Below are positions 24,801 to 36,060 of a DNA stretch of 64,000 nt, piece by piece (the first letter of the stretch is position 1; each line of letters begins with the position of its first letter). Below the pieces are notes generated by a model. That model searched no databases. It saw nothing but the letters and a program-made list of their open reading frames with translations, and was not told the DNA's origin. Made by a program: the position numbers and the translations under genes. The stretch covers positions 62,001 to 126,000 of the forward strand of contig JAXGGA010002294.1 of the NCBI GenBank assembly GCA_038373865.1. Direction: 5' to 3'. This DNA is from Uloborus plumipes (taxonomy: Eukaryota; Arthropoda; Arachnida; Araneae; Uloboridae).

Positions 24801-25433
24801 GTAGGATAAAAATCACATTTCAAGAACTCAACTGTCTAAAAATTGAACCTTTCTCCGCTAGTAGGGATGCACCGATAAGCAAATTGGCCAATGAGCCTGA
24901 TATAAAATTTACCCTCACAATTTTTAATCTCTTATACAATTCCGAGTTTAGAAGTAGTAAGTAATTTATTTCTGAGAGAAGATTATTTTCCATTTTCCTA
25001 ATTTTCACAAAATAATATCAATATTTTATCAAATTTCTTTGAACTAATTTTCATATTATTGTCAACAATATTACATTAGCACATTTTTAATTGTGTTAGT
25101 TGGACATAAAAGTAAAAATGGGGTGGGTGGGGGAGTTTGTATTGAGTCCTCCAATTCAAGAGTACTTTTAATTTAAATTTTTCAATAATTAGTGGCAATT
25201 TAATTCAAGACTTTTAATTCTTTGTGAAAATTAGAGGTTATCTAAAAGCACTGTGCTAAGGAGAAAACTATCGCCACATGAAAAATGTTGCAACATTGTC
25301 AATGTGTATATTTATTCAAAGTAGGGGAGAATTAATTTATTAAAAACTTCATATCAACTGTGATGGTTGTTTATAGTGATAATAAAATTATTCATCATAC
25401 TTTCTCAGTGAAGTTATACTTTAAAGAATAATA

Positions 25434-27905
25434 CAATCGACGCTCGTTATAACGACCACACGTTATAAAGACCATCCTAATACACTAGGTGGCCAAAAGT
25501 ATCCGGACACTTTCAAAAATTTACATTCTTACATATAGCTCGAGAAATAACTGATCAATTGTTCTTTAACTTTAGTCATACAAAATATAGACTTCACCGA
25601 ACATTTCCAAGTTGAAATTAAATTACCCTTGCATTTGGGGGACGACAATAAGGGGGTTGAAAGAAAAACCGCTTTTTGACCATAACTCTTCGAAAATAGC
25701 TCGGAATAAGCTATCAATTTCAGTAATTAATTAGCATACTATGTATAATTACTGTACAAATTTTTATGAACGTACCACTCTTACTTCTGAAGATATGAAA
25801 CATTTTTGAAAAAACGGCAATTTTATTTGAAGGGTTTTTGCTCATAACACGCAGAGTTTTTGATCAAACTTTATCACAACTTCAGGAAAGATGACAAAAT
25901 ACAAGAGAAATAACATACTAAAGCGGTAAATAAAAATATTAAAAATTCGATGAGATATGAACGTTAAAAGGAAATAATTTTTCACGGCGCATGCGCAAAC
26001 GACAGAAATTTATAACTACAAAAATATTGTAGCCTGATTTATACTGCATCTTATAAAAAAAGTTCCAGTTGAATATCATGAAAAATGAAAAAGATATCAG
26101 CGATCTAGTGAGCTGTATTTCATTCATTTCGCAGACAATACATAAATAGTGAGGGGTTGTCCACAAATAGTGTGGTGACAATCGATCATTTTTTTTTCAA
26201 TGTTAAATTGTATACAGTTTGAAAATTTATATTCGGCATAGAAGTCACATTTCGTCTGTTCGGCCAAAAAGACCTTATACGTACGTTTCCAAAAGTATCC
26301 AGACACCCTCTGAAACGTTAGTTTTGAAAGACGACGCAATCTCCATATATTATTTCTCTAAGCCGAATCCTATACCCGGTCGAAACTCGCTCATTTCTTT
26401 ATCGAATTGCAAGAAAATTTATGATTTTGAAGCTTATCCCGCGGGCTATTGACGAAAATTAGACCCACCCTCTAAAAAGTGTCGGTTTGTTTTTTATTCG
26501 AACTTCAATTTTTGGGCACAAAATTGACTCTATCTAGCGAAATAATTGTCGTATCGTCTTCATTTTGATTTCATTCGAAAGATTAAAAAAAATGCGTTCT
26601 TTAGAACGTTTCTCCGCTAGCGCCGCGTAACGAGAATCTCGAAAATCCACGTTTAAGCGACTTATAAGCGATTGAAGTTTGAAAAAGTTAAATTTTTTGC
26701 TCAACTGTTAAAATCGTTACATTGTTGTTCAAATCAATTTTAAATGCGACATTTCAAGCCAAGGCTTAGCTCGGTAAACCTTAATTGTAACTTTTATTGT
26801 TTCAAAATACTATGGTAGTTTTGCGATAACGTTAGTATTTTGTTTAGTAGTAGCCTTGGGTATTTGATTTTAATATAGGGTATCACTTTTGTAGTAGTTG
26901 TAAAAGTGAACGTGTCTTTGATCTCTTTGAAAAGTTGTCAGAACGACGGCAGTAGATGGCGATGTTGTGCAAATGAAGCCAATAAAAATTGTCGTATTAA
27001 ATTTTAAGTTTAGAGTTTTTTTTTTTTTTTTTTTTTTTTTTGCGGAATTCCGCACGGGTCACCTAGTAACCTTTAATTTAAAAATAGCTCTTTGTGGACA
27101 GACCCTCACTATTTATGTATTGTCTGCGAAATGAATGAAATACAGCTCACTAGATCGCTGATATCTTTTTCATTTTTCATGATATTCAACTGAAACTTTT
27201 TTTATAAGATGGAGTATAAATCAGGCTACAATATTTTTGTAGTTATAAATTTCTGTCGTTCGCGCATGCGCCGTGAAAAATTATTTCCTTTTAACGTTCA
27301 TATCTCATCGAATTTTTAATATTTTTATTTACCGCTTTAGTATGTTTTTTCTCTGGTATTTTGTCATCTTTCCTGAAGTTGTGATAAGGTTTGATCAAAA
27401 ACTCTGCGTGTTATAAGCAAAAACCCTTCAAATAAAATTGCCGTTTTTTCAAAAATGTTTCATATCTTCAGAAGTAAGAGTGGTACGTTCATAAAAATTT
27501 GTACAGTAATTATACATAGTATGCTAATTAATTACTGAAATTGATAGCTTATTCCGAGTTATTTTCGGAGAGTTATGGTCAAAAAGCGGTTTTTCTTTCA
27601 ACCCCCCTTATTGTCGTCCCCCAAATGCAAGGGTAATTTAATTTCAACTTGGAAATGTTCGGTGAAGCCTATATTTTGTATGACTAAAGTTAAAGAACAA
27701 TTGATCACTTATTTCTCCAGCTATATGTAAAAATGTGAATTTTTGAAAGTGTCCGGATACTTTTGGCCACCTAGTGTATAACAACCGGTGAGAAAACCCC
27801 CAACTGTATCCCAATATACTCCATGTTCTTCCTCTTATAGCGACCACTCGTTATAAAGGCCATTTTCTGTAGGACGGAGACAGTCGTAATATCAAGCGTC
27901 GACTA
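25434..27905. mobile_element. pogo/Tigger-like MITE (second level of nest)
   Basis: Ends CAATCGACGCTCGTTATAAC and, inverted, TAGTCGACGCTTGATATTAC, with TA flanks (25432-25433 and 27906-27907). CGTTATAAAG-type words repeat inside. Without the Tc1-like insertion the element is about 178 bp. Confidence 0.75.
25483..27776. mobile_element. Tc1-like foldback element (innermost of nest)
   Basis: TIR begins CACTAGGTGGCCAAAAGTAT, the style of Tc1-family ends, and TA flanks stand at 25481-25482 and 27777-27778. The terminal repeats are extended into arms of about 690 bp: 25483-26174 and 27089-27776 are inverted copies with few differences. The central 0.9 kb is unique and contains a further degenerate TIR-like word (CCAAAAGTATCCAGACAC, about 26290) and a T run at 27017-27041. 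No transposase was found. The ORFs at 25529-25717, 25939-26181 and 27644-27847 are arm readings, not genes. Confidence 0.85.
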
Positions 27906-28015
27906 TATTTTAAAAATATTTTTTCAGCCGATTAATCGGCCGAATGTCACCGATCATTAATAATCGGCAAAGTTGCCGATTATGGCCGATTATTCGGTGC
28001 ATCCTTATTCGCTAG

Positions 28016-29140
28016 TTAAAAAAATTTTAAACTGGAGGTGGGGGGGGGGGCATCTGTTTCAAATTAAAGTGGATGAAACTGACAAAATAATAAAAACATC
28101 GGTCTTCGGGGAGCCCTTCTAACTATCTTTACAATTTCCAAATGAATTGCCTCTTGACTCGCGGCGGAATTTCAACTCGCAGCATCCTCCTATTCATTTT
28201 CGTTAAGCATGGGGGAATCGAAAGCTCATTCCTTCGCGGACTGCGTTAAATGAAGATGGATCTCCAGAAGTTCCTGCATTTCCGAATAATATTTTTTTCC
28301 TCCCACCTATTAAATTTATCATAAAATGCCAGCTGAATATGTATATTGAACAAGATAAACTATCAAAAGGGCTCATATATGATACATTTTTCTTTAAAGA
28401 AAGGAAAGAAAGAAATGCATGGTTTTTGAAACTTGGTTTTCATATTTGTTTCAGTTTTGAAGAGACATAACATTTATCATTTTGAAAAATATACATTTTT
28501 CTTCGTTAAATGGAACACAATCCTTTTTTTTTTTTCTAGTTCCACGAAAGACAGTGGTAATTTTCTTTTTATTAACCCTTTTAGCTCCATGTCTTCTACT
28601 TTGACCCTTTGATTTTTTCTTTGCCCTCCAAATAATTAACTTGAGTTGTATAATTAAGTTCATAATTTTATTGATATATTTTTGTGAAATTTTGGACAGT
28701 AAATTCACCCAGTGAAGTATCTAAAAGCAGATTTTTACTTCACTTAAACCTGATATATATTTTAATTGCAAGAAATATAATTACATTTTGAAAAGTTAAG
28801 GTTTTAAATTATTTTTTTATCATTTGTATATTTAGTTGTTGTTTTAACTGACACCACTCGGATATCCATGCACGAGTAGATGCAGAATTGTTGCGGATTT
28901 AATTCAGAATTGTTCAATTGTTACGACTTCCAGTTTTACTATACCAGAAAGCAACTTAACTTGACAATAAACGTCACTACGCGTGGAGCCAATAAAAGCT
29001 CTGAAGCAGTTAAGGATCTCCTCTAATTACAGCCAAGTAGGCTGTGACGTGTTATCTAGCTCGTTTTCCATTGGCTGACGTCATGCTGACGTGATGACGC
29101 CAGTGTCAAGATACCTTGCAGCGTAGTATAGTACCATTTA
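28016..29140. other. unassigned sequence with a promoter-like GC patch
   Basis: No gene was recognised. The stretch 28950-29110 is GC-richer and holds an inverted CCAAT box (ATTGG, about 29071) next to TGACGTCA at about 29078 and two further TGACG words, the pattern of CRE-type regulatory DNA. No TATA box, initiator or downstream ORF confirms a promoter. The ORF at 28451-28708 (-) has no motif. Confidence 0.35.
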
Positions 29141-29338
29141 TGTAGAAGTCCGATTTAGTTCAGCACACATGCTTTAAGACCCGTTTATAGGGCAGGCAGA
29201 CATTCAAAACACATATTCATACAGAGAAACGACAGAAGAGAAAGAAAGTACATCCATGCCCGAGAAGGGATTCGAACCCGTTACCACGCCATCTGAGTCA
29301 GATTTATCTGACCACTAGACAAGGTACTGTCAAACGTT
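29141..29338 (-). mobile_element. tRNA-derived SINE, copy 1
   Basis: On the minus strand it has an A-box-like TAGTGGTCA (complement of 29309-29317) and a consensus B box GGGTTCGAATCCC (complement of 29267-29279), followed by a tail region that aligns with 62289-62490 (shared ACACATGC...GACCCGTTTAT, ACACATAT/TTACACAGA). Pol III transcription would run leftward. The tRNA-like head lacks a proper acceptor stem. ORFs at 29281-29553 on both strands are shadows of this head. Confidence 0.7.
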
Positions 29339-31116
29339 TTTTCGTGAGACCTCCGTCGAATCTGCGCACGCCCCAAGTCTCTTCTGACTTTCTCGAAATA
29401 GTGGGAAAATGCAACGAGGAAGTAACAAGCGAACAAAAAGTGAAGGCATCGGGAAGTGCGCATCCTAAACATATCTCCCCTTTTTCAAATGGAAGCGTTC
29501 GCGGCTGCCAGGCGCACAATATGCAAACAGACGGTAGCCGGTTGTATATCTAGTGTTCAGTGCATTTAGTTGCTTTACGTATTTACGTAATGTGCTAACT
29601 TATCAACGTATAACCTAACAAATATTACAACATCTTAAATTTTTCTGTCTATACTAAAATGTATATTGAATAGTGTAATTGAAATATTACCACATTGGGG
29701 TTTCTGCGATCTGAGTAAAATATTTTACCATTTAAATTTGTCCCACTCTTACACTTAACTTCCGTTTCCCCACTTTACTTTTTCTAAACAAAAATCAAAA
29801 CCTTTTATATATCTAGAAAGTTTTCTATATAAAACCAAAATGCGAGCTAAAAAAGTTTGTTCTTGCAGTTAATTCGGGCTCATAGGTTCAACACTGTTGT
29901 ATGTCTAGCTGATAAGCAAAGGAGTCACCAAGGTTTTAACAAGGGGTAACAGAAATTCATATAAACTTACGGAGTAACTGACATACCCGCGGTAGAAGAA
30001 TCTTTTACAAAAGTCTGAGACGCAACCTAAAAATGAAAAATAAATAAAATAATTTAAGAAAATGAATAAATAAATTTAAAAAAAAGGCTGGCGAGGTAAC
30101 CCGACGTTAGATGAATTTGCAAAATCTAAATCGGCCGTGAGAAAACGCAGTAATAAGATGCATAAAAATATATGGAACTTTCGTATTTCATTAAAGAAAA
30201 TACAGTATTCAACTTCCAGAACTGAACTGTAAAACATTATTTTCTTTGCAAAATTAAGTGCCAAGTCTCCCATTTTAGGAAATTTTTTTTTTATCTCTCT
30301 CCAAGTAATTAAGTTAGATAATTTTTTTAAAGTCAACTTGAGTTGAGTGATTAAGTTTCTGATTTCATTGGTGTCTTATTTCAAAATTCTGTGCTGTAAA
30401 AGTATACGATGAAATATCCCAAAACCGAATTTTACGTCACAGCCGCCTAAGATTCTTTTCATCCCCCGCTAAGAAATAGTCTTTAGACTTTTTCCAGAAT
30501 CTGCGACTCTTGTGAAGAGACGCGCTGTTTATATTACCAGGGCTGGCATATAACATCTGCTAGCTCCAGATTTTAATTTCCCCCTCTCTACATATCTAAA
30601 AAATACACCAAAGATTGAAAACCATAGAACAGGATAGAGAAGAGCTTTTCTTTTGTAAACATATGAAATGTTAGAATGCATTTCCAGCTCTCTTACAAAG
30701 CAGGAAAAGACGCAATATGTAAATATTGTAGACGTTCGTACTCTTTCATGCTACGTGCAACATGCAGTTTCAATATATATATCTCTGGAGCTGTATACTT
30801 GTACATTGCATGCTTCTGCGTTTTGGTTTTTTTATTCCATCTACTTTGCGTAAACCTTACTCTCCTACCTTACATAGCTCCATTTAATAGCTTCTTTCAC
30901 TGTAAGAGTACAATAACAAAACGTAAGGATCCAACATAACTTTATTGCCTACTGCAATCCCAACCTAGGAAACCAAAATATTTCCTTCTTCATTTCCCCT
31001 CTTTCGCGAAAAATCTTGGTTTCGAGTTCGAACCTGAAGTGAGGGAAATAAAACTCGCCGAAATGCAATACAAATAATGAATCGGATCATTGTTTCGGCA
31101 CCGGAAACAGATTCAA
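29339..31116. other. unassigned sequence, no gene seen
   Basis: No terminal repeat pair or credible ORF. The overlapping ORFs at 30668-30853 and 30676-30939 (+) and the ORF at 30076-30336 (-) have no known domain. A GTTCGAACC word at about 31025 resembles a B box but no A box is placed to match. Confidence 0.45.
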
Positions 31117-31805
31117 AAATATGAACTTCCCGTTGTCACGACAACTGACTTCAAGTATGTGTGGAAACTCATTTAGATAGCGCTCATTCCCGCTCGATGT
31201 TTGGCAATGCCCAGAAGTATGCGAACAATACGGGATTCAAAATTTCATATTTGCGAATCAATTCCTGGAGTGAATTCTCGGTTAGTGATCATTTCCAGCA
31301 CGTGTGGAGTAAATAAAGAAATGGGGAAAAGAGAGAGAGGGAGGCAGAAAACTCAATTTAGTGGTAATTTTAATTTTTAAATTTTCGATACATTTTGTTT
31401 TAGTTTTCTGAATTTTAAAATGTTTTATGAAAATAAGACATTAATTGTATCTTAAATAACGAATTTAAAAGTGATAAAATATGAACTTCCCGTTGTCACG
31501 ACAACTGACTTCAAGTATGTATGGAAACTCATTTAGATAGCGCTCATTCCCGCTCGATGTTTGGCAATGCTAGAAGTATGCGAACAATACGGGATTCAAA
31601 ATTCATATTCGCGAATCAATGTGTGGAGTGAATTCTCGGCTTGTGATCATTTCCAGCACAAGTAAAGTAAATAAAGAAATGGGAAGAGGCAGAAAACTCA
31701 ATTTAGTGGTAATTTTAATTCTTAATTTTTTGACATATTTTAGTTTAGTTTTCTAAGTTTTAAGATGTTTTTGTAAGCATTTATTATTTAAATAATGAAC
31801 TTAGA
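31117..31805. repeat. 360-bp tandem duplication
   Basis: Unit 1 (31117-31476) and unit 2 (31477 to about 31805) are direct copies offset by exactly 360 bp, both starting AAATATGAACTTCCCGTTGT. They differ by scattered substitutions and by short deletions in the second (for example the loss of a GAGA tract). No ORF spans them. Unit 2 is directly followed by dispersed repeat copy B. Confidence 0.8.
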
Positions 31806-31852
31806 GTTCATATTACATTTAGTCTACTGCGTTGATACTAACGCATGAAAAA

Positions 31853-32125
31853 ACAAGAAGTTCTGTCAAGAACTAAACGAGCCTACTTTCCCGTACATCG
31901 ACATCGGCATTCTCGCATCTGATCATTATTCTCTTGATTATCTGAGACTTAAAATTATGTCAAACATACCTTTTTAGCACTTAGAGCTGATTTCGAAAAG
32001 CAAAATATACCCCTTTCATCAGATGAAATAGACACATAAAAAGTAATTAAAGAATAAATAAAGTTTTGTCGCACCTTTTAAAGAGTGTAACTGTTCCTCC
32101 GTAGAAAAAATCCTCATCGTTTTCA

Positions 32126-32168
<43 letters not shown>

Positions 32169-33440
32169 TAAATAAATGAAGAAATAAAAGTACAAAGAGC
32201 ATCAAAACACATTATATCAAAGAAAGAAAAAAAAGAAAAAAAAACTCGTCCGTCAATAAAATGTCTCGAATTTCACTTTTAATCTGTTGCCAGTTGTTAA
32301 ATATAAATAAAGAATAAAATGTTCTCGTGAATGAAAAATTTTTGTTACAAAAAAAACATCGTCTGCCAAAAAAAAAAAATAATAATAATAAATAAAATAA
32401 AACAAATTTATTAATAAAAAAAAATTGTCTGCACAGTCAGTAATTTTTTTTTCTGAGACTGCATTTCCGCCATGTTTGCGGAGTCGGAGTCGGAATCAGA
32501 GTCCTCATAGAAGATTACTCAGAAAATTACGTTACAAACATTATTTATCAAAACCATTTTCTTACAAAGTTAGTTTGAAGGAAATCCGACTTTAAGTTCA
32601 GGATCAACATTCAACTTAAATTCCCCGTAGACGCTAATGTTAATTTTTTTTTTCTGAACGGTTCAATATTGAACGAAAAATGGTTCAAATCAAAAAGCGA
32701 AATATGGGAATGCATGGGAAAGCCTCTCCGAGATCTTTCAAACAAAAAAAAGTTTATTCCATTCGGATGGTTCACTCAAAAGTTATTAGGTGGGGAAAGG
32801 TTGCTTGAACGGTTCAATGTTGAACGAAAAAGTGTTCAAATTGAAAATTTTAATACGGTAATGAAGTATCCTTGCTGAGATCCTTCGAACAAAAAAAAGT
32901 TTTTTTAAATCGGACTGTTCACTCAAAAGATATTAGGGGTGACAGCTTGATTGAGCGGTTCAATGTTGAACGAAAAATTGTTCAAATCGGAAATGTAAAT
33001 ACGGGAATGAAGTACCCTTGAAAAGTTCTTTCCAACAAAAAAAAGTTTGTTCAAATCGGGCTGTTCATTAAAAAGTTAGTATCGCGGGACCGGTTTTTTG
33101 AACGGCTCAAAGTTGAACCAAAAATTGTTCAAATCAAAAAATCAAATATGGGAATGAGCTGTACTCGCCGAGATCTTTCCAACAAAAAAATGTTTGTCCA
33201 AATCGGAATGTTCATTCAAAAGTTATTAGGGGGGGGACAGACAGACCGACCGACCGACCGACCGACGCACAAATTCCCCATCTCAATACCCTACTTTCAA
33301 ATTTTTAATTTTTCGATATTCATTTTACCTTTTTATTTTTTTAACTTGGCGATATTTCTTGGACTTGGCGGTATTTTTTAGATGCATTAAGCTACTTTTG
33401 ATACTTTTTTCGTCTTTCTTTTATTTTTAACGGGAAAGTA
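31853..33440 (+). repeat. dispersed repeat, copy B
   Basis: Homologous to 23672-24800. It starts at the same AACAAGAAGTTCTGTCAAG word. It differs in copy number: (AAT)n is longer (32127-32165), the 148-bp unit is present four times (starting about 32656, 32807, 32955 and 33100) against two in copy A, and the 20-bp CTTGGCGATATTT word occurs twice against four. GACAGACCGACC tract at about 33236-33266. ORFs at 32669-32878 and 33148-33381 are readings through the repeat units. Confidence 0.65.
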
Positions 33441-33501
33441 GGCTAAAAAGGAGAGATATCGCTTTTCTTTTAACACATGAACCATGTTGCAGTGAGCTCT
33501 A

Positions 33502-33723
33502 CATTGCAAAAAAATAAGCTGTTTTCAGTATAATACTGGCAGAAGTGGTTTCAGAGTTCAAAACTAAAAATACAGTAATAAACTGCAAAAATAGCTATTT
33601 TACACTTTACCACTGTAAAATATCAATTTTACGGTTTATTACTGTAAAATTAGCAACTTTACAGTTTATTATTATAAAATTAGCTGTATTATACTGTAAA
33701 AACGACATCCATTTGTTACAGTG
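33502..33723. repeat. ACTG-rich palindromic MITE, copy A
   Basis: Ends resemble CATTGCAAAAA and TTACAGTG. The interior is made of alternating TTTACAGTTTATTACTGTAAAATTAGC words that can fold in many ways. Three other copies are at 48694, 57689 and 59244. The ORF at 33545-33751 is a reading of the repeat. Confidence 0.6.
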
Positions 33724-33890
33724 TAATAACCCACAGAATGATTTAACTTAACTGTAATCAGTGGATTTAACTGTAATTAAGGGATCACTATATCTGATTT
33801 TTAAAAAAAATGTCGGTACTGCAGAAAATTTACGTAAATATAAAAAAAAATAACTGAGTTAATGAGCGAGAACCTATGAAGAAGAAAAGA

Positions 33891-34993
33891 ATAAAGTAAT
33901 TTTGGAAAAAAATAGAACCGACTTCAGTTGGAAATTGCTCTAAAAAGTAAAAAATAATTTTTTTCTTTGAACACCATCGAAACTACTTTTAAACATAAGT
34001 TTTGAAGTCGGCGCAAAAACAATGTGTTGAATCATACGCAACTATAATTCAACTACATACATTTTAATGGATCCAGGTTCTTTAAAAGCATTCGCATATT
34101 TTTCATTTATTACCACACATTCGTGTAATGGTACAAATATTCTGCTTTTAATTTTCAATGGTTTCTCCGAAAAATGTTGGCAAAATATGCTTAAATATCA
34201 TTTGACCTATCGTTTTTGCGCCGACTTCAAAACTTATGTTTAAAAGTAGTTTCGATGGTGTTCAAAGAAAAAAATTATTTTTTACTTTTTAGAGCAATTT
34301 CCAACTGAAGTCGGTTCTATTTTTTTCCAAAATTACTTTATTTTATTCTTTTTAGTGTAAGTGTACTTATGAAATAAGGTAATGATTCCATTACGGAACT
34401 TCACCTAATTTTCTTAAGTAAATGCTCCATAAAATAAACTGAAAAAAAAGGAAGAAACTATCAACGCGTCTAAAATTATAAACGATTGACACTAAAAAAT
34501 AATCTTTGTTATTCTCTGGTATTTATTTGTGTACTAGCTTAATCAAAGCCATTTAAATATCAACGGTTTGTCAACTAATTTATATTTCAAAGCAATTCTT
34601 GTTTCTCGTTGTTCATAAGATTTTAACACATACTACGTACGTTACCGCTAATGAGTTTCATGTTAGATTTAGTTAAGCCTTGGTTCAAATTTTTCATCAT
34701 GATTACTATTAATATTGCTGTTGCGAGGCAAAAAAATTTTGCAACAATGAATTGAAAATTTAATCATTTAATGGGGAAATGACATGAAATTTACTGTTTT
34801 CCGTAATAACTTTTCTTCTAGTGAACAAATATCGTCATATGAGTACATGGTACCTAAGTTACACCATTTCCTATAGATTAAAAAAAAATCGTCCAAATCG
34901 GTTTAGTAGATCAGCTGTTATGTGCGAACAAACAAAAAAAAAAAAAACATACGCTTTGGATTGATAACCTCCTCCTTTGTTGAAGTCGGTTAA
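33891..34993. repeat. foldback repeat with 130-bp arms, plus GAAGTCGGTT-ended tail
   Basis: 33891-34020 is nearly the exact reverse complement of 34212-34341, with about 190 bp between. To the right, the segment to 34993 contains CAAATCGGTTTAGTAGATCA and ends ACCTCCTCC...GAAGTCGGTTAAAA. I recognise this as the tail of a common arthropod repeat but cannot name its class. The arms also hold AACCGACTTCA, the complement of that tail end, so arms and tail may be one element. Confidence 0.6.
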
Positions 34994-35469
34994 AAAGGGA
35001 AAGCGTTCAATATATTTTAGTTGGAAAATCAAATTTTAAAAGAGTAACAACCCTAGCAGCATAATCTCATCGGCCGATGATCGGCCATTCATCGAAACCC
35101 GATGAAATTCTCATCGGCCGGTGATCGGATTTCGATGAGTTTCCATCGAGAATTGCTCCAATATGTCTCATCGGCCAATCAGAATCCGAGCAGCAAAATC
35201 CGATGAGTTTACGATGAGATTTGGAGCAATTTACGAGCAGTGCAGTCCCGTGCCGATGAATTTAGGATCAATTTTGGATGAAAATACGATGAGAGCTGGA
35301 TCAATATACGAGCAGTGTAGTTCCGTGGCGATAAATTTTGGATCAAAATACGATGAGAGTTGGATCAATTTAAAGAAAAAAGAGAAAAAAGGAAAAAAGA
35401 GCGCAGTTTAGTTCCGTGGCAGTGAATTTTGGAACCACTTTTTTATTTCCCCCAACCATTTGCGACTGG

Positions 35470-35540
35470 CCAACTCCAGCATCGAACCCGAGTTATCGGC
35501 GCGGAAAGCCAACGCTCTACCACCACGCTACCAAGTCTAC
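35470..35540 (-). repeat. tRNA-like block inside composite element
   Basis: On the minus strand an A-box-like TAGCGTGGTGG is followed by a B-box-like GGTTCGATGCT at about tRNA spacing, with an intervening AGAGCGTTGGCTTTCCGCG that fits an anticodon arm. It lies in the middle of a DNA-transposon-like element, as does the block at 7079-7142. A relic or Pol III promoter, not an intact tRNA. Confidence 0.5.
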
Positions 35541-35589
35541 GAATAATGAGACCGACACTGCATATTTAACAATAATTTGAGATTGGGAA

Positions 35590-35949
35590 AATTTTCATCA
35601 GAAAATTTGATCTTTACTACCTCTTTCCGATGAAATCTGTAGCTTGGCATATTTTCATTGGGAAATTTGATTGGAAGTATATAGTTTTCCAATAACACAT
35701 AGCTCGGTTAATTTTCATCGGGAAATTTGATCGGAAGGATATCGTTTTTCGATGGAATATAGCTCATCTTATTTTCATCGGGAAAGTTGATCGGAAGGAT
35801 ATCATTTTCCGATGGAATTTTGCTCATCTTATTTTCATCGGGAAAGTTGATCAGAAGGATATCATTTTCCGATGGAATTTTGCTCATCTTATTTTCATCG
35901 GGAAAGTTGATCCGAAAGATATCGCTTTCCGATGAAAAGTAGCTCATCG
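35590..35949 (-). repeat. 60-bp minisatellite, six units
   Basis: Units begin ATTTTCATCGGGAAA at 35590, 35650, 35710, 35770, 35830 and 35890, exactly 60 bp apart. The last four are the most alike. Because 60 is a multiple of three, the minus strand stays open (35708-35947) with a 20-residue repeat containing INFPDENKMS. No protein function is implied. Confidence 0.85.
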
Positions 35950-36060
35950 AAAACCGTGCTCGGATACTGATCGGAACGATGTCGTCGTGCGTTACGGGAT
36001 CAGTTTACGAGGAGTTAGTTGATCGGCCGAGCAAAATCCGATGAGTTGATGCTACTTGGG

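Larger units (their letters stand above)
24861..28007. mobile_element. hAT-type non-autonomous element (outer of three nested)
   Basis: Left end TAGGGATGCACCGATAAGC, right end the inverse of TAAGGATGCACCGAATAATC. Flanks carry an 8-bp duplication with one difference, TCCGCTAG (24853-24860) and TTCGCTAG (28008-28015), as hAT transposons make. Sequence between the left end and 25433 and between 27906 and the right end is the element proper (about 675 bp); the rest is nested insertions. No hAT transposase remains. A second copy is at 41994-43117. Confidence 0.85.
35051..36060. mobile_element. composite inverted-repeat element rich in CGATGAG
   Basis: Ends CCCTAGCAGCATAATCTCAT and, inverted, CCCAAGTAGCATCAACTCAT are alike (about 18 of 23). 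The whole interior is built from CGATGAG / ATCGGCC words. It also holds a tRNA-like block (35470-35540) and a 60-bp minisatellite (35590-35949). No transposase. ORFs at 35163-35411 and 35708-35947 are readings of repeats. No clear target duplication. Confidence 0.5.

Noticed and set aside
29262..29325. tRNA gene on the minus strand
   Set aside because: B box is good but no acceptor stem forms, and a diverged second copy with a shared tail shows it is a SINE.
35708..35947. 79-codon minus-strand frame with 20-residue repeat
   Set aside because: Produced by the 60-bp minisatellite; period divisible by three is enough to explain it.
35590..35949. CRISPR-like array
   Set aside because: Whole units repeat without unique spacers, and the genome is eukaryotic.
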